From the NCBI GenBank assembly GCA_965178125.1, contig OZ237735.1, positions 2,480,001 through 2,544,000 of the forward strand: a DNA stretch of 64,000 nt, in the 5' to 3' direction. Both the position numbers and the translations under genes were made by a program. Below, piece by piece: positions 35,101 to 45,622 of the stretch. The stretch comes from Bilabrum cf. latius. Taxonomy: Eukaryota > Bigyra: Bicosoecida > Bigyra > Bicosoecida. Within the stretch, counting starts at the first letter, position 1. Each line of letters starts with the position of its first letter. The notes beneath the pieces were generated by a model. That model worked only from the letters and a program-made list of their open reading frames with translations, did no database searches and was not told the DNA's origin.

Positions 35101-36752
35101 TTCAAGCCGCTATGGGGACTACCTGCCACTGGCCACGGGATCTACACTGGGCCCCCCTTTTGGCTGTTCGCCCATCGAACGCCGCAAGGAACACCCACGC
35201 CGCCCCGACCTAGGGGACGCCACCACGCAAAAAGAAGAAAAAATCTTGAACTCGATCGAGTTAGGGCATCACCGCTCGCACATCCCGCCCAGCCCACCAC
35301 GCTCGACACGGTCCTGTATGCTCACCGCAGCCCCAGCACAGTCGTCACCCGGTCCGCTCCTATTCAGGCTCCCATTGCCTTACCCTCTGTGAGGATACGG
35401 GGTCCGGCTGCTGTCCGCACGTTGCCGTGCCTCTTGCAGCACCACAGTGGTCCTTCACTGCAGCGTACGCTGTGCAGGATCTCGCCTCGCTCTCTCGGTG
35501 GGTGTCGCCGGTGCGACTGTCCCAGGGTCGATCCGAGATTCAGGCTCTCCTCTCGGCTGTGCAGGTCACTCTGTCCCCCTTCGGCCACGGAGCCATCCAA
35601 AGGACAGAAGTTTCCTGGGCCCGCAACGCGGTTCTTTGTGCTTCCAGAAAAACAGAGGTGCTCCACATGGGGGATTTTACGGCACGGACCACACCTCTGC
35701 TCCCAGTCTCATGACCACCTCACGCGTGGCCACCTCACACCCGTCCCCACTGTTGCAACCGGGAGGGTGGGTTGCTTCCGACCTATAGCCGGATTTACAG
35801 CGATCAACATGAGGCACGGACCTCATACTGACCGCACCCACCCCTACTCCCACGCCTACTTGACTCAGCCAAGTCCCTGGCCCCCCAAGCCACCCACCAA
35901 CGGTCCTGCTAACAGTGGCCATCGGCACCAGATGCGACCACGGAGCCTCATCTGGTTGGTGAAATGGGATGGTGGCAAAGGCCACCACCAGTTCATCCAC
36001 GTGTTCTAGATGGCTAGACGCACGCAGCTTCCCTGGCCCCGTTCCGTTGCCCTCCGCAACGCTTAAATGTTGGTAGCTAGGTATGAGTGTTGGTACCCTC
36101 CGAATCTGCGTCGCCATCCTGCGTGGGTGCCACGTGGTCCCCCCGTTGTCAGGGGGTCCACATGAACAGAAAAGAGGGCTGGTTCATGCTGGTACTGAGT
36201 GCGGAGGGAGGAGGAGCGGTCTGCCTCCGCCCCCCTCCCAAGAGAATATTACACACACTACCTGGCAGCAGTGACACACACACACTTACCCGCCCCTAAG
36301 ACGCCCTGTCTCGCTGAGTAAACCTTATCCGCCTGGCACCCCTCCCTTCAGCTGTAGGCCCCTCTGTTGTCCGCCAACTACTGGTCCCCCCTCACCTCCC
36401 GGCCTCCGCCGCGATGCCGCCCCATCCATATCCGAAGGAAATGGGGCCAACAAGACAAGAAACAATTCCATAAAAAGTAAAAATTATTTCCTTTATCTTC
36501 TTCTGAATTCCCCTAAGTGAGAGCGCTGGTCTCGCTCAGCTCGTACTCGGAATTGATCCGATCAGTATACCACTATCGGCCCAAACATCACTGTACATGG
36601 ATGCTCTGTATTCGTCAGTAGGGGTGCCATTGAATCACGATGCATGTATCCGGGACAGAAGCCCACAAAGCATCAGGAGCCTCGGGCTTAGGAACCGAGC
36701 CCAGTTGTAAGGATGCACGGTCTGCGGGCTTCAAGATTTTCGGGCGGGCCAT
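32124..36752 (-). pseudogene. M7: full-length M interrupted by a 1.8-kb insertion and a 7-bp deletion
   Basis: 32124-34802 encodes the M body, with the conserved TAG at 32817 and about 28 extra codons near 33826-33900. 36640-36752 encodes the first 37 or so codons (MARPKILKPADRAS to DTCI). Between them lie 1.8 kb of unrelated DNA (34821-36638), inserted exactly where M4 and M6 read CTCGAGCGATGCATG. Next to the junction, 7 bp are missing (AAACCGGAACCTCCG against AAACCGGAACCGGGAACCTCCG), which shifts the frame upstream of the membrane segment. An internal start downstream remains possible. Confidence 0.6.
34821..36638. other. 1.8-kb insertion of different composition within M7
   Basis: This DNA is unique in the window, with a marked C/T bias on the plus strand. 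The longest open frame (35044-36009) is Pro/Arg/His-rich without domain signals and I do not call it a gene. Both ends carry a short TGAT (TGATGG at the left; the right end reads TGATTC in reverse), and the flanks share only CGA, so an element type cannot be assigned. A CA-rich tract lies near 36247-36290. Confidence 0.5.
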
Positions 36753-37343
36753 CTCGAGAGGCCATTCGGTTTACCACGTTCGCCGACTTGCCCGCACGGG
36801 AACTTGCAAGCCGGATGCGATACATGCGGCTGCTGCTTGGAGCCGACAATGTCCCCACGACTAGTCCAGCAGAAACGGAGGGCGGGGACAGTGTCAGGCT
36901 GCCTCCAGTCCGGCCTGTTGCCATGTGTCCAATGCCATCGGTACCCCATTCTCGGGTGCCACGCAACGAGGTTGGGCTGGGTAGCTCTTGCATGTGCTCT
37001 CCGCGCCACCGCCAGCCTTGGGCTTTGGGCCAGCGATCACTGCCGGAGATCACCCCTTGCCCTCGGTGCTTGCTTCGGGAGCCAGCACCAGGCCTGTGGA
37101 CGTATGCCGGCGCTGGCCCTTTTGGCTACTGCTACGGGCATCCCGTCGCTATGAAGCTGGCGTGCGTTTGCTATTACATGCTGCACTATAAGTGTCTGGC
37201 AAAAGCACTTCATCAATCAAGTAGCTCAGCCCACACGTGCCGCCTGCAAAGGTGCAAGGGCTCCGCGACCTCCGTTCGTCCTCCTCACGGTTCCGGCTTT
37301 GCTTTGGCGGGCCGACAAACATTTCATTCGCAGTCGGCAGACA
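36753..37343. promoter_or_regulatory. Divergent spacer between M7 start and SAM2
   Basis: This 590-bp spacer separates the minus-strand M start codon from the plus-strand SAM2 start. Parts recur at 6260-6655, 21241-21830 and 29632-30222. Promoter function is inferred from position only; I see no clear TATA box. Confidence 0.4.
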
Positions 37344-38294
37344 ATGCCAACGGGTATTGCCTTGCTTTCGTTAGTACTTACAGTAATACTAGCTTCTGCT
37401 ACCGTAAGTTCGGGTGGAAGGCTCGATGGTGCTCACCCTAACACGTGGTCAAGCTCGCAAACAGCTGCCAAGCTGCTTGAAATGGGCATTATTTCACCTG
37501 CCGCTGCCAAACGGATCGAGAAGCACAGCCTAAATCTTCTTGCGCTATGGGAAGTCGTAGAGGCATCAGATCTTGACGTCATGCGCGACATCGGGCTGCC
37601 CACGGAAGGTGTGGACAAATACCGATTCAAAGCTGACCTTGCAATTCTGCGCCAGCAGGGCGAGAGTAGCAATGCTCCAAGCGGTGACAGGGTAACTAGT
37701 ACTATTTCTAATTATGCAAAGATGGATTTCTTTGAGGTGCGCGAAGCAGACAAGGCAAGGTTTGACGCGTTCCTCACGGGATGCGGCAGCAGCCCGCAGG
37801 TGACCATCCTCATGTACTACTTCCACGACTGGGACTTTCTGGAGCACTTCATCGAAACGGACACGAACATGGCGTGGTTCTGGGTGCAGTGGCTGCTCGT
37901 GCCGAACTTCTTGGCATCGCGCATGATGTGGCATTTCTCCGACACGAACTTCATCGTCGCATGCGTGTTCGCTTCCGCCTAGCTCATCCAGATAGTGCTG
38001 TTCATCAAGCAAGTACTTGCACCCCCGGAGGATGCGACCGATGGAACGCCGCAGTCAAGGCTCGTGGATGGGCTGCGGAAGGCTTATTAGGGGGCGGCTG
38101 TCGGAGTGATCTTGTGGCGGGTGCTGATCAGCTACTTCCTGTTCGGGTGGGTGGAGGACGCGATGTTCTACGGCGCATTCTTCCTTCTTGCTGGTTCTCA
38201 GCTGATCATCATGCTGACGGTTGGGGTGGGCTGCTACTCGGCTGTGCAGGCCTAGAGTAGCGAGGGCGACGCCGCTATGCGCAGAATCGAGTGA
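37344..38294 (+). CDS. SAM2: paralogue of SAM1 with three in-frame TAG codons
   Basis: 317 codons (316 aa) with a signal peptide (PTGIALLSLVLTVILASATV), a SAM-like domain (about residues 30-95) and four membrane segments. It ends in TGA at 38292. In-frame TAG starts at 37980, 38088 and 38253. The first lies at the position of CAG (Gln) in SAM1 (AIPQLLHL against ASA-TAG-LIQI). Homology to SAM1 resumes after both the first and second TAG, including a near-identical block at 38105-38162. The core 37721-37975 is almost identical to SAM1 5700-5958, whereas the N-terminus and the loop between are strongly diverged. Confidence 0.7.
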
Positions 38295-38575
38295 TCTCGC
38301 GAACATTACACCCGTCAGTAGATGAAGAGCCTGCTATCACGAAGATGATGCTGCAACCGGAGAAGCATGCACGGGATTTACAGGATGAGTGACGAGCGTA
38401 GGTTTTCATTGGTCACTGAGTGGATAAATAGCAATCTATCGCAACCCTCTATACAGCATCTAGTTTTGTTAAACCGATTCTGTAAGATAGGTTCTACGAC
38501 TAGCAAGGAAGAAGGACTCGGTACCACCGCAGTGGTTCTCAAAGCAAGTTGCACTTGAGACGTCACGCGTTTAAG
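38295..38575 (+). other. Intergenic DNA with a possible upstream exon of the PA/RING gene
   Basis: The frame of the downstream gene is open leftward to about 38419 if GTAAGA...CCGCAG at 38482-38530 is removed as an intron. That would add a Lys/Arg/His-rich segment (SKLHLRRHAFK). No ATG is found in that exon, so a further 5' exon would be needed. Nothing else is recognised. Confidence 0.25.
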
Positions 38576-40726
38576 ATGGCCCTTGACCACCTTATCCACG
38601 GGGCATTCCAGAAGCCAGCAGTGCAGAGTTGTGCTATATGTGCGTATTGCTTTGCGGTGAGACAGATTGAGGCGTAGAGGTCGTCTAGCGGGAGACTCAA
38701 TGCATCGGCCGAATGTCCAGCATGCGGCCGGACGTGCTTGAAGCGCCTATCTCCTCAACAGGAGAGTACCATACAGCGTGAATTTGATGGATCAGCACAA
38801 CTACAGTAGGTAGACGGCATCGTGTAGCCCCCAAGGTCAAACATTGTTCAGCGAATGCAAGATATTCTCTCGATCGTGGACAGCGCTCCGTATGTATCAG
38901 ATGTCGAAGCGTGGGCTGTTAGTTCTCCACAAGATGTGCTGCATACAAATAGTGCTCTTGATATTACGGGCAGAGACCCGGGAAGCGGCAGAGTGCGCGA
39001 CGACGCGATAGCACCGTCCCAGGCACTCGGGGTGCCACCGGAAGGAATGCGCTCTCGCCAGGCAGATGAGTAGAACGACGACTCCGATGACGAGGAGCAC
39101 TGGGACAGCGAGGATGTCCTTGGTCTAGGCAGCGGGGAGGGGGACAGCGACGATGATGAAAGCCGCGGCGAGGATGAGGATCCGGAATCAGGCAGGCTCG
39201 GGCTCAGGCCCCGCGACCGGGCCGCCAGAGGGATGCTCCTCTTGTCGAGAATGATGGGAGGCGGCTCGCCCGATGACATGCTAGGCGAAGCCCTCACAGC
39301 GCACGGCGCAGGCTCGGAAGCAGCCCTCCGAGGAGCTGGAGGAGGAGCTGGACAAGCGGCGGGAGTCGGGCTGAGTGGCGCCGACGCCGTCCAGCTCATG
39401 CGCGCGGCACAAGCGCTGGCCGTGGCGAGCGGCGCGCGGGGATCTCTGGGGGCCGGGGCCGCCGGCGAAGCCGCCCCCGATGGCGGCGACTCGGAATCGG
39501 AAAGCGGCGCCGTGATGCCTCCCGGCGAGGCAGCCAGCGAGGAACAGATGCCTGCGGTGATGGAGTACCTGGAGAGGCTGGCCGACAGGGAGCGAGCCAG
39601 GGAACAACGGGCCGACCGAGCAGCCATCAGTGCCCTGCGCCGCGTGCGTGTGCTTGACCCTTCCACCGACATACCGAGGATGATCGACGTGACGGTGCAA
39701 GGTGATACCACCCCTTCATGCGGTGACGCTGGGGCAGGCGGTGCTCCCTTGGCACGAAGTGGACTCAAGGTGCTGCACTCTTGCTCTGCAGTGCCCGCGG
39801 ATTTCGGGCCGATGGTTGGCCAGTCTTTGGCTGCCAGTGCGACGAGCAAGCTCTCCGCGAGTGCGGGCACCAGCAGTGGCGGCTCCTTGCTAGTCCAACC
39901 AAAGGAGACGGATCCCAGTGCGGCCGGTGCGGCTGAAGCGGCCTCGGCAAAGCCAGAGCCGGTTGCATCGTCCGCAGCCCCGCCGACAGGCCAGGCGCTG
40001 GAGGCACCACTCGTGATCGCAGATCCCTGGGCCGTGGATGTGGACAACACGGGAGCGCCAGAGGCTGGTGGGAGCGGTCTGCGAGCGACGGACGGTGGCA
40101 GCGTTGACGGGTGCGTCGTGCTTTGCGGGAGGGGCAAAGTCAGCTTTGCGACCAAGGCCAAGGCCGCCCAGAGAGCCGGTGCCAGGGCACTGCTTGTGGT
40201 GCAGACTGCCGACGTATGGCCCTACACCATGTCCGACTCAGCCACGAGCGGGGAGGGCGTGTCTATTCCGCTGGTGATGGTCAGCAAGTCCGATGGGGCC
40301 AAGCTCAGGGGTGCACTGGCGCGCTTACACGAGGAGGAGGATGGGGAGGAAATGGGGTCAGCAGCAACAGCAGCAGCAGCAGAATCAAAAGCAAAGGAAG
40401 TGAGGGGAGACCGGCCGTTGGGGGAAACGTCCCGTCCCACCTGCCTGCTGCTTCCAAGGGAGGTGGCGAGGGAGGACCCGATCACCTGCGAGGAGTACAG
40501 GCGGGGGGACCTGCTGCTGCAGATGCCGTGCCTGCACTGCTTCAGGGCGCACGCGCTGGTGAGATGGCTGCAAGGAAGCAACGCGTGCCCCCTGTGTCGC
40601 AGGGAGCTCCCGAGGGTGCGGCCGAAACTGGCAGGTGGGGGCAGGAGTGGCAGGGGGAGCGAGCGCGACAGGAGGCGAGAGGAGGAGGAGCGGCTGGAGA
40701 GGGCTAGGTCAGCTATGTTTGCTTGA
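38576..40726 (+). CDS. PA-domain protein with divergent C-terminal RING, probable E3 ligase
   Basis: 717 codons (716 aa) from the first ATG in frame to TGA at 40724, with TAG at 38675, 38807, 38825 and 39071. The N-terminus has a Cys cluster (CAICAYC ... CPACGRTC) that may bind zinc. The middle is long, Ala/Gly/Ser-rich and acidic. A protease-associated (PA) domain lies at about residues 505-585 (VVLCGRGKVSFATKAKAAQ, IPLVMVSKSDGAKLR). A RING-H2-like end follows (TCEEYRRGDLLLQMPC to WLQGSNACPLCRREL). PA plus RING recalls PA-TM-RING E3 ligases, but no membrane segment is seen between them. The first RING cysteine is absent, and the usual FHxxC reads FRAHA. Ligase activity is therefore inferred. 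The start may lie in an upstream exon. Confidence 0.65.
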
Positions 40727-40924
40727 TGCTATCTCTGCATTTTGAAATGCCATTAATTCGCACATATGCCCGACAATTGCCGGAGAACTTTAGGCTGCTG
40801 GGTGCGATGCAGCCATATTCGGAATCATAAATTTGGTTGCAACCGAATCACGGCGAACAACAGGTGCGGCAACTTCGGCAACTGCAAGTGGGTTGTTTTC
40901 TATCCAATTGCAACACGTAGTGTC

Positions 40925-43900
40925 ATGGCAGCCGCTCATGACTTTTAGAAAGGGCATTCCAGCGTTGTGACCGCACCTGATCCCAAGATTGACTTCATCA
41001 AGGATGGTCGCCGCGCCGTGCCGAGCGCAACCGTATCAGGGCTTCCCCTGCAGACCCACGAGCGAATCAAGGACATTCCTCTGCCTCATATCGAAAGTTT
41101 TAACTTTATGCTTGACCAAGGTCTTGAACTGGCGGTGAAGGACCTCATGCCTCGAGAATTCCGGCTGGCACCGGGCACGACCCCGGTGCGCATGTGGATT
41201 GACAATGTAACAATCGACACGCCGAGGAAGGACGAAAGAACTGATGATCCTATGCTGTATCCGTCTGAATGCAGAGAGCGAAAGATGACGTATGGCGCGA
41301 TGATGCGCGTCACGGTCGCATGGCAGATTGGTTCCGGCCCTGTCTCGACGCACATGACTTCGTCCGGCGTGCTGCCAATCATGATCGGAAGCAAGAAATG
41401 CCATTTGTATCGGAAGACTCCGGAGGAACTCGTTGCTATGAACGAGGAGCCCAGCGAGTTCGGAGGGTATTTCATCTGCAACGGCATCGAGCGCATCGTG
41501 CGTATGCTGCAGCTGCCCCGGCGCAACTTCCCGATGGCGATCCAGAGAGGTGCGTTCGCGGGCAAGGGAGCGGCCTTCACAAAAATGGGCGTGCAGATTC
41601 GAAGCGTGCGCAAGGACCAGTCCTCTGTCACGCTTACGCTGCACCACCTCTCGGACGGCGGCGTGCAGCTCCGGTTCACTGTGCTCAAGCGCGAGTTCTT
41701 CGTTCCAGTCGTGCTCGTCATGAGGGCGCTCATGGACGTCACCGACAGGCAGGTATTCGAGGCTATCGTGGGAGGCTCCACGGGCGGCATCGCCGGCCGG
41801 ACCGCGCTCCTGCTGCAGGAGTCCCACGAGCACCCGGTGCTGTCGAGCGCAGAGACGAGGGCCTACCTCGGCAGCAGGTTCAAGCACATCATGGACCCCG
41901 ACGATCTGCTCACAGATGCGCAGGTTGCCACCGTGCTGCTGGACCGGTACGTCCTGGTGCATCTCTCCCCACAGCAGGGCCGCAGCGACGGTGCAGACGC
42001 AAAGAAGTTCGCGCTGCTTGCTCTCATGGTGCGGAAGCTCCTGCTGTTTGCCGAGGGCGACGTCACTGAGGACAACGCGGACGCGCTGGCCAACCAAGAG
42101 CTGCTGACCCCAGGAAACTTGTGCCTCGCGGTGATCAAGGAGATGCTGGACGACCTGCTGCTGGGCGCGGAAGAGATCATGAAGAAGGACGCGCGGATCG
42201 GCAGACTGGTGGTGCCAGGTGCAGTGACCCGGCTCGACAGCTCTGCCTCCTCCGCCGGTTCGCAGGCGTCTGCGGCCACAGGGACCGCATCGATTGCCTC
42301 GGCGGCGACGTCCAGGGGCAGAAGCGGGAGCGACGGCGTGTCGGCGGCGAGGGGTAGCCGGCAGGCCTCCGTAGCCGGCAGCGTGGCTGCTGGCACGCAG
42401 GTCAGCTCGGCGCAGACAGCCGCATCGCGGTACTCTGGGAAGCAGTACGAGGTGGGAAACCTGCAGTACGTGCGCATGATCCTGGACAGGCAGCTAGACA
42501 TTGGCTCCAAGATGTACAAGTTCCTCGCCACGGGCAACCTCGCGTCCAGGTCGGGCCTCGACCTGATGCAGGCCTCGGGGTTCACCGTGGTGGCCGACAA
42601 AATCAACTGGCTGCGGTTCCTCACCCATTTCAGGTCCGTGCATCGAGGCCAGTTCTTCATGGAGATGAAGACGACTGCGGTGCGCAAGCTGCTCCCCGAG
42701 TCGTGGGGATTCATGTGTCCCGTGCACACGCCGGATGGCGCTCCCTGCGGGCTGCTGAACCACCTGACCGCGGCTGCACAGCCCGTGGCCTACCCGTGCG
42801 ACACGACCGAGATCCCGCGGCTGCTGGTTGCCCTTGGAATGCGCGAACTTCGGTCCACCGGTGGTGTGGTGCCGCATGACTGGCTGCCCGTGGTGCTCGA
42901 TGGCCAGGTGCTGGGGTCTTGCCGCGAGGATGTAGCGCGGAGGATCGCGTGGTCTCTGCGGCTGATCAAGTCCGCCGTGTGCTCCGGCTCCGTGTCCGAT
43001 GAGCACATGGACGCGGAGAACGTGGCGGATGCCCAGGGCTCTCTGGGTGACGGGTGCGGCCTCGTGGGCTCTGGGATCCCCAAGGGACCCGCAGAGCTGG
43101 TGGAGCGGCGCAAGCGAGCTATTCACGCCCAGCGCATGCGAAGGAGCCTGCGGGACGCAGTCAGGTGCCTGGTGCGAGGCGCAGTGCGGGGCATGCCCGT
43201 CGGCTCGGTGGTGGCCCAGCATGTCGAGGCTGATCCGCTGCTGCCACCGGACGCGGCGATGGAGGCGGCCGACGAGGATTCGCCCGCACGTGGCGGCAGC
43301 TTGCTGCTGACTGTACCTCGGGAATTGCTGCTCGGCGTTCCTGCCAGCCTTGAGGTGGCCTACCAGCCTTCCGCGAGAAGGCTTGCGGATGGGGCTGTCA
43401 AGCCAGCTGGTGCGGGTGCTGCCTCTGTGGCCTCTGCCGCCATGCAGTCAGATGACGCCAGCAGCGACGACAGCGACGACGACGGCGGCGAGCGTAAGCG
43501 CGGCGACGGCGCTGGAGGCGCTGCAGACGAGGAGGAGGACCTCAGCGGCCCCTTCCCCGGCCTGTTTCTCATGTCTGAGCCCGCCAGGATGGTGCGCCCC
43601 TGCACCCTCTTCGGAGGCATCGCGGCGGCTGCGGCGGACGAGTTCGGGCTGACGGACCCCAAGGTGCCCAGCGGTGCCAGCGGGACTGTCGAGGCGTGCT
43701 TCCGGTCCCTGGCGAAGGGCCGCGGCTTTGAGCTCCTGGGCGCGATGGAGCAGCCCTTCCTGGACATCGCGTGCACCAGGGACGACTTTGCCCAGATCGC
43801 GGGCTGGAGGCCCAACAGCGAGGGCATGCTGGCGCCCGTGCCCGGCAGTCTGCTGTACAGCCACCTTGAGATCAGCCCCATGCAGATGCTCAGCGTGGCC

Positions 43901-45556
43901 GCAAGCCTGACCCCTTTCTCCGACATGAACCAGTCTCCCAGGAACATGTACCAGTGCCAGATGGGCAAGCAGACGCTGGGGACCGCTGCGACGGCCCTGT
44001 CCAAGCGATCCGACACGAAGCTGTACCGGATCCAGAGCCCGCAGGCCCCTCTCGTGCAGTGCAACATGCAGTCGGAGCTGGGCATGGACCAGTATCCGGC
44101 GGGCACAAATGCCATCGTGGCGGTGATCGCATACACTGGGATGGACATGGAGGACGCGATGATCATCAACAAGTCCAGCTACGAGCGCGGCTTTGGGCAC
44201 GCGTCCGTGTACAAGAACAAGCAAATCGACCTGCTGGAGGAGCTCAAGAAGGAGACCCGCCCGGAGCGGTTCGTCTTTGGCAACCAGCCCACGGCTGTGC
44301 CCGGGCAGGAGGAGCCCATGCCCGCCGTCGCTGGCCTGGACGCGGACGGCTTCCCCGAGGTGGGCACGTTCGTGCGGAAGGGAGACCCTCTGTACTCGTA
44401 CTACGACACTGCGAGCGGGGTCACCAAGGTGGTGCTCTACAAGGAGAACGAGCCTTGCTACGTCGAGGACGTCAAGCTGCTGGGCAGGCCGGGCACCAAG
44501 CCGGTGGTGCAGAGCGGTTCCGGTGGGTCTGCGGGTCGAGCGGGAGACGCTGCACCTGGTGCTGCGGGCGGGGATGGCTCTGCCTCGGGCAGCGCATCGG
44601 TCGCTGGGGGCCCTTCTAGCGGCGGGGCATCAGGCAGGGTGAGTCTGCTCACCGGGGCGGGGCCGCGGGCTAGGACTCGAGGTGCGTCGGGGTTCCAGTA
44701 CGCGGCGCTGAGGCTTCGATACAACCGCAACCCTATCGTGGGCGACAAGTTTTCCTCTAGGCACGGGCAGAAGGGCGTGCTATCGATCCTGTGGCCGCAG
44801 GAAGACATGCCGTTCTCAGAGAGCGGCATGTCTCCAGACGTGATCATTAACCCGCATGCCTTCCCGTCCCGCATGACGATCGGAATGCTGTGCGAGAGCA
44901 TGGCTGGCAAGGCTGGCGCGCTTGCGGGGCAGTTCCAGGATTCCACGCCCTTCCGATTTGGCGAGCAGGACAGGGCCGTTGACTACTTTGGGAGGCAGCT
45001 GCGCGCGGCTGGGTACCACTACCATGGGTCCGAGCCTCTGTACAGCGGCACGAATGGGACAGAGCTCGTCGCTGACATTTACATGGGAGTGGTGTACTAC
45101 CAGCGGCTCAGGCACATGGTCAGCGACAAGTCGCAGGTCCGGTCCATGGGTCCGGTCGACCCGGTGACCAACCAGCCTGTCAAGGGCAGGAAGCGCGGTG
45201 GTGGCGTGCGGTTCGGCGAGATGGAGCGCGACTCGCTGGTGGCACACGGGGCCTCTTTCTTGATGCGGGACAGGCTCATGATGAGCTCTGACAGGCACGT
45301 CGGGGTGCTGTGCAGGCTGTGCGGCTCGATCGTTTCCCCGCAGGCCGTCCTGGACCGAGACTAGCGGAGCCACGCAGCCAAGACCATGGTTCACCGGCGA
45401 GGACGACCCAAGGCTGGCGACAACTGGTACTGCAAGTCGTGCTAGACGGGGGAGGGTTGCGTCGCAATGGAGCTGCCGTACGTGTTTAGGTACCTGGCTC
45501 ACGAACTGGGCGGCATGGGCATTCGATTGGGTCTGGAGGCGGACGAAATGAAATGA
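40925..45556 (+). CDS. POLR1B: DNA-directed RNA polymerase I second-largest subunit (RPA2/RPA135)
   Basis: 1544 codons without introns. The ATG at 40925 is chosen because it is in frame through the TAG at 40946; the first uninterrupted frame would need a GTG start. Catalytic-core signatures are clear: VLPIMIGSKKCHL, CNGIERIVRMLQLPRRNFP, CPVHTPDGAPCGLLNHL, GTNAIVAVIAYTGMDMEDA, SRHGQKGVLSILWPQEDMPF and FPSRMTIGMLCESMAGK. Together these favour Pol I over Pol II or III. In-frame TAG at 45362 and 45443 lies inside the C-terminal zinc ribbon (CRLCGS ... YCKSC), and the conserved end LPYVFRYLAHELGGMGIRL follows both, before TGA at 45554. Three Ser/Ala/Gly/Asp-rich insertions (about residues 425-505, 815-865 and 1190-1260) make it about 400 residues longer than animal homologues. 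The subunit forms half the active centre for rRNA synthesis in the nucleolus. Confidence 0.92.
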
Positions 45557-45622
45557 ATCGTCAAGTGTGTTTTTCTCAACGATAGAGTATACTGCCATCT
45601 CGGACGCTCGTCTCGAGCTTCC

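Larger units (their letters stand above)
6650..36752. repeat. Tandem array of seven convergent P-M gene pairs
   Basis: Seven units each contain a plus-strand spliced P gene whose TGA lies about 95-100 bp from the TGA of a minus-strand M gene. P start codons fall at 7149, 10093, 13360, 17105, 22326, 25529 and 30717, so the period is about 2.9-3.3 kb where M is truncated and 5.2 kb where M is full length (the third interval, 3.7 kb, is lengthened by the inserted segment before P4). The array sits between SAM1 and SAM2. Full-length M copies (M4, M6, M7) are followed upstream by SAM2-type 5' flank; other copies are cut at the same breakpoint. I see no terminal inverted repeats, transposase or reverse transcriptase, so unequal recombination is the likely cause. 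Confidence 0.85.

Noticed and set aside
35044-36009. 321-aa ORF in the 1.8-kb insertion
   Set aside because: Pro/Arg/His-rich with no domain or splice support; the frame is probably open by base composition.
6650-36752. Array as a transposon family or CRISPR-like repeat
   Set aside because: Units lack transposase, reverse transcriptase, terminal repeats or short regular spacers; they hold whole spliced genes and grow by tandem duplication.
40967-45364. RPA2 model starting at GTG 40967 and ending at TAG 45364
   Set aside because: It lacks an ATG and the conserved C-terminus; both are restored by reading TAG as sense (40925-45556).
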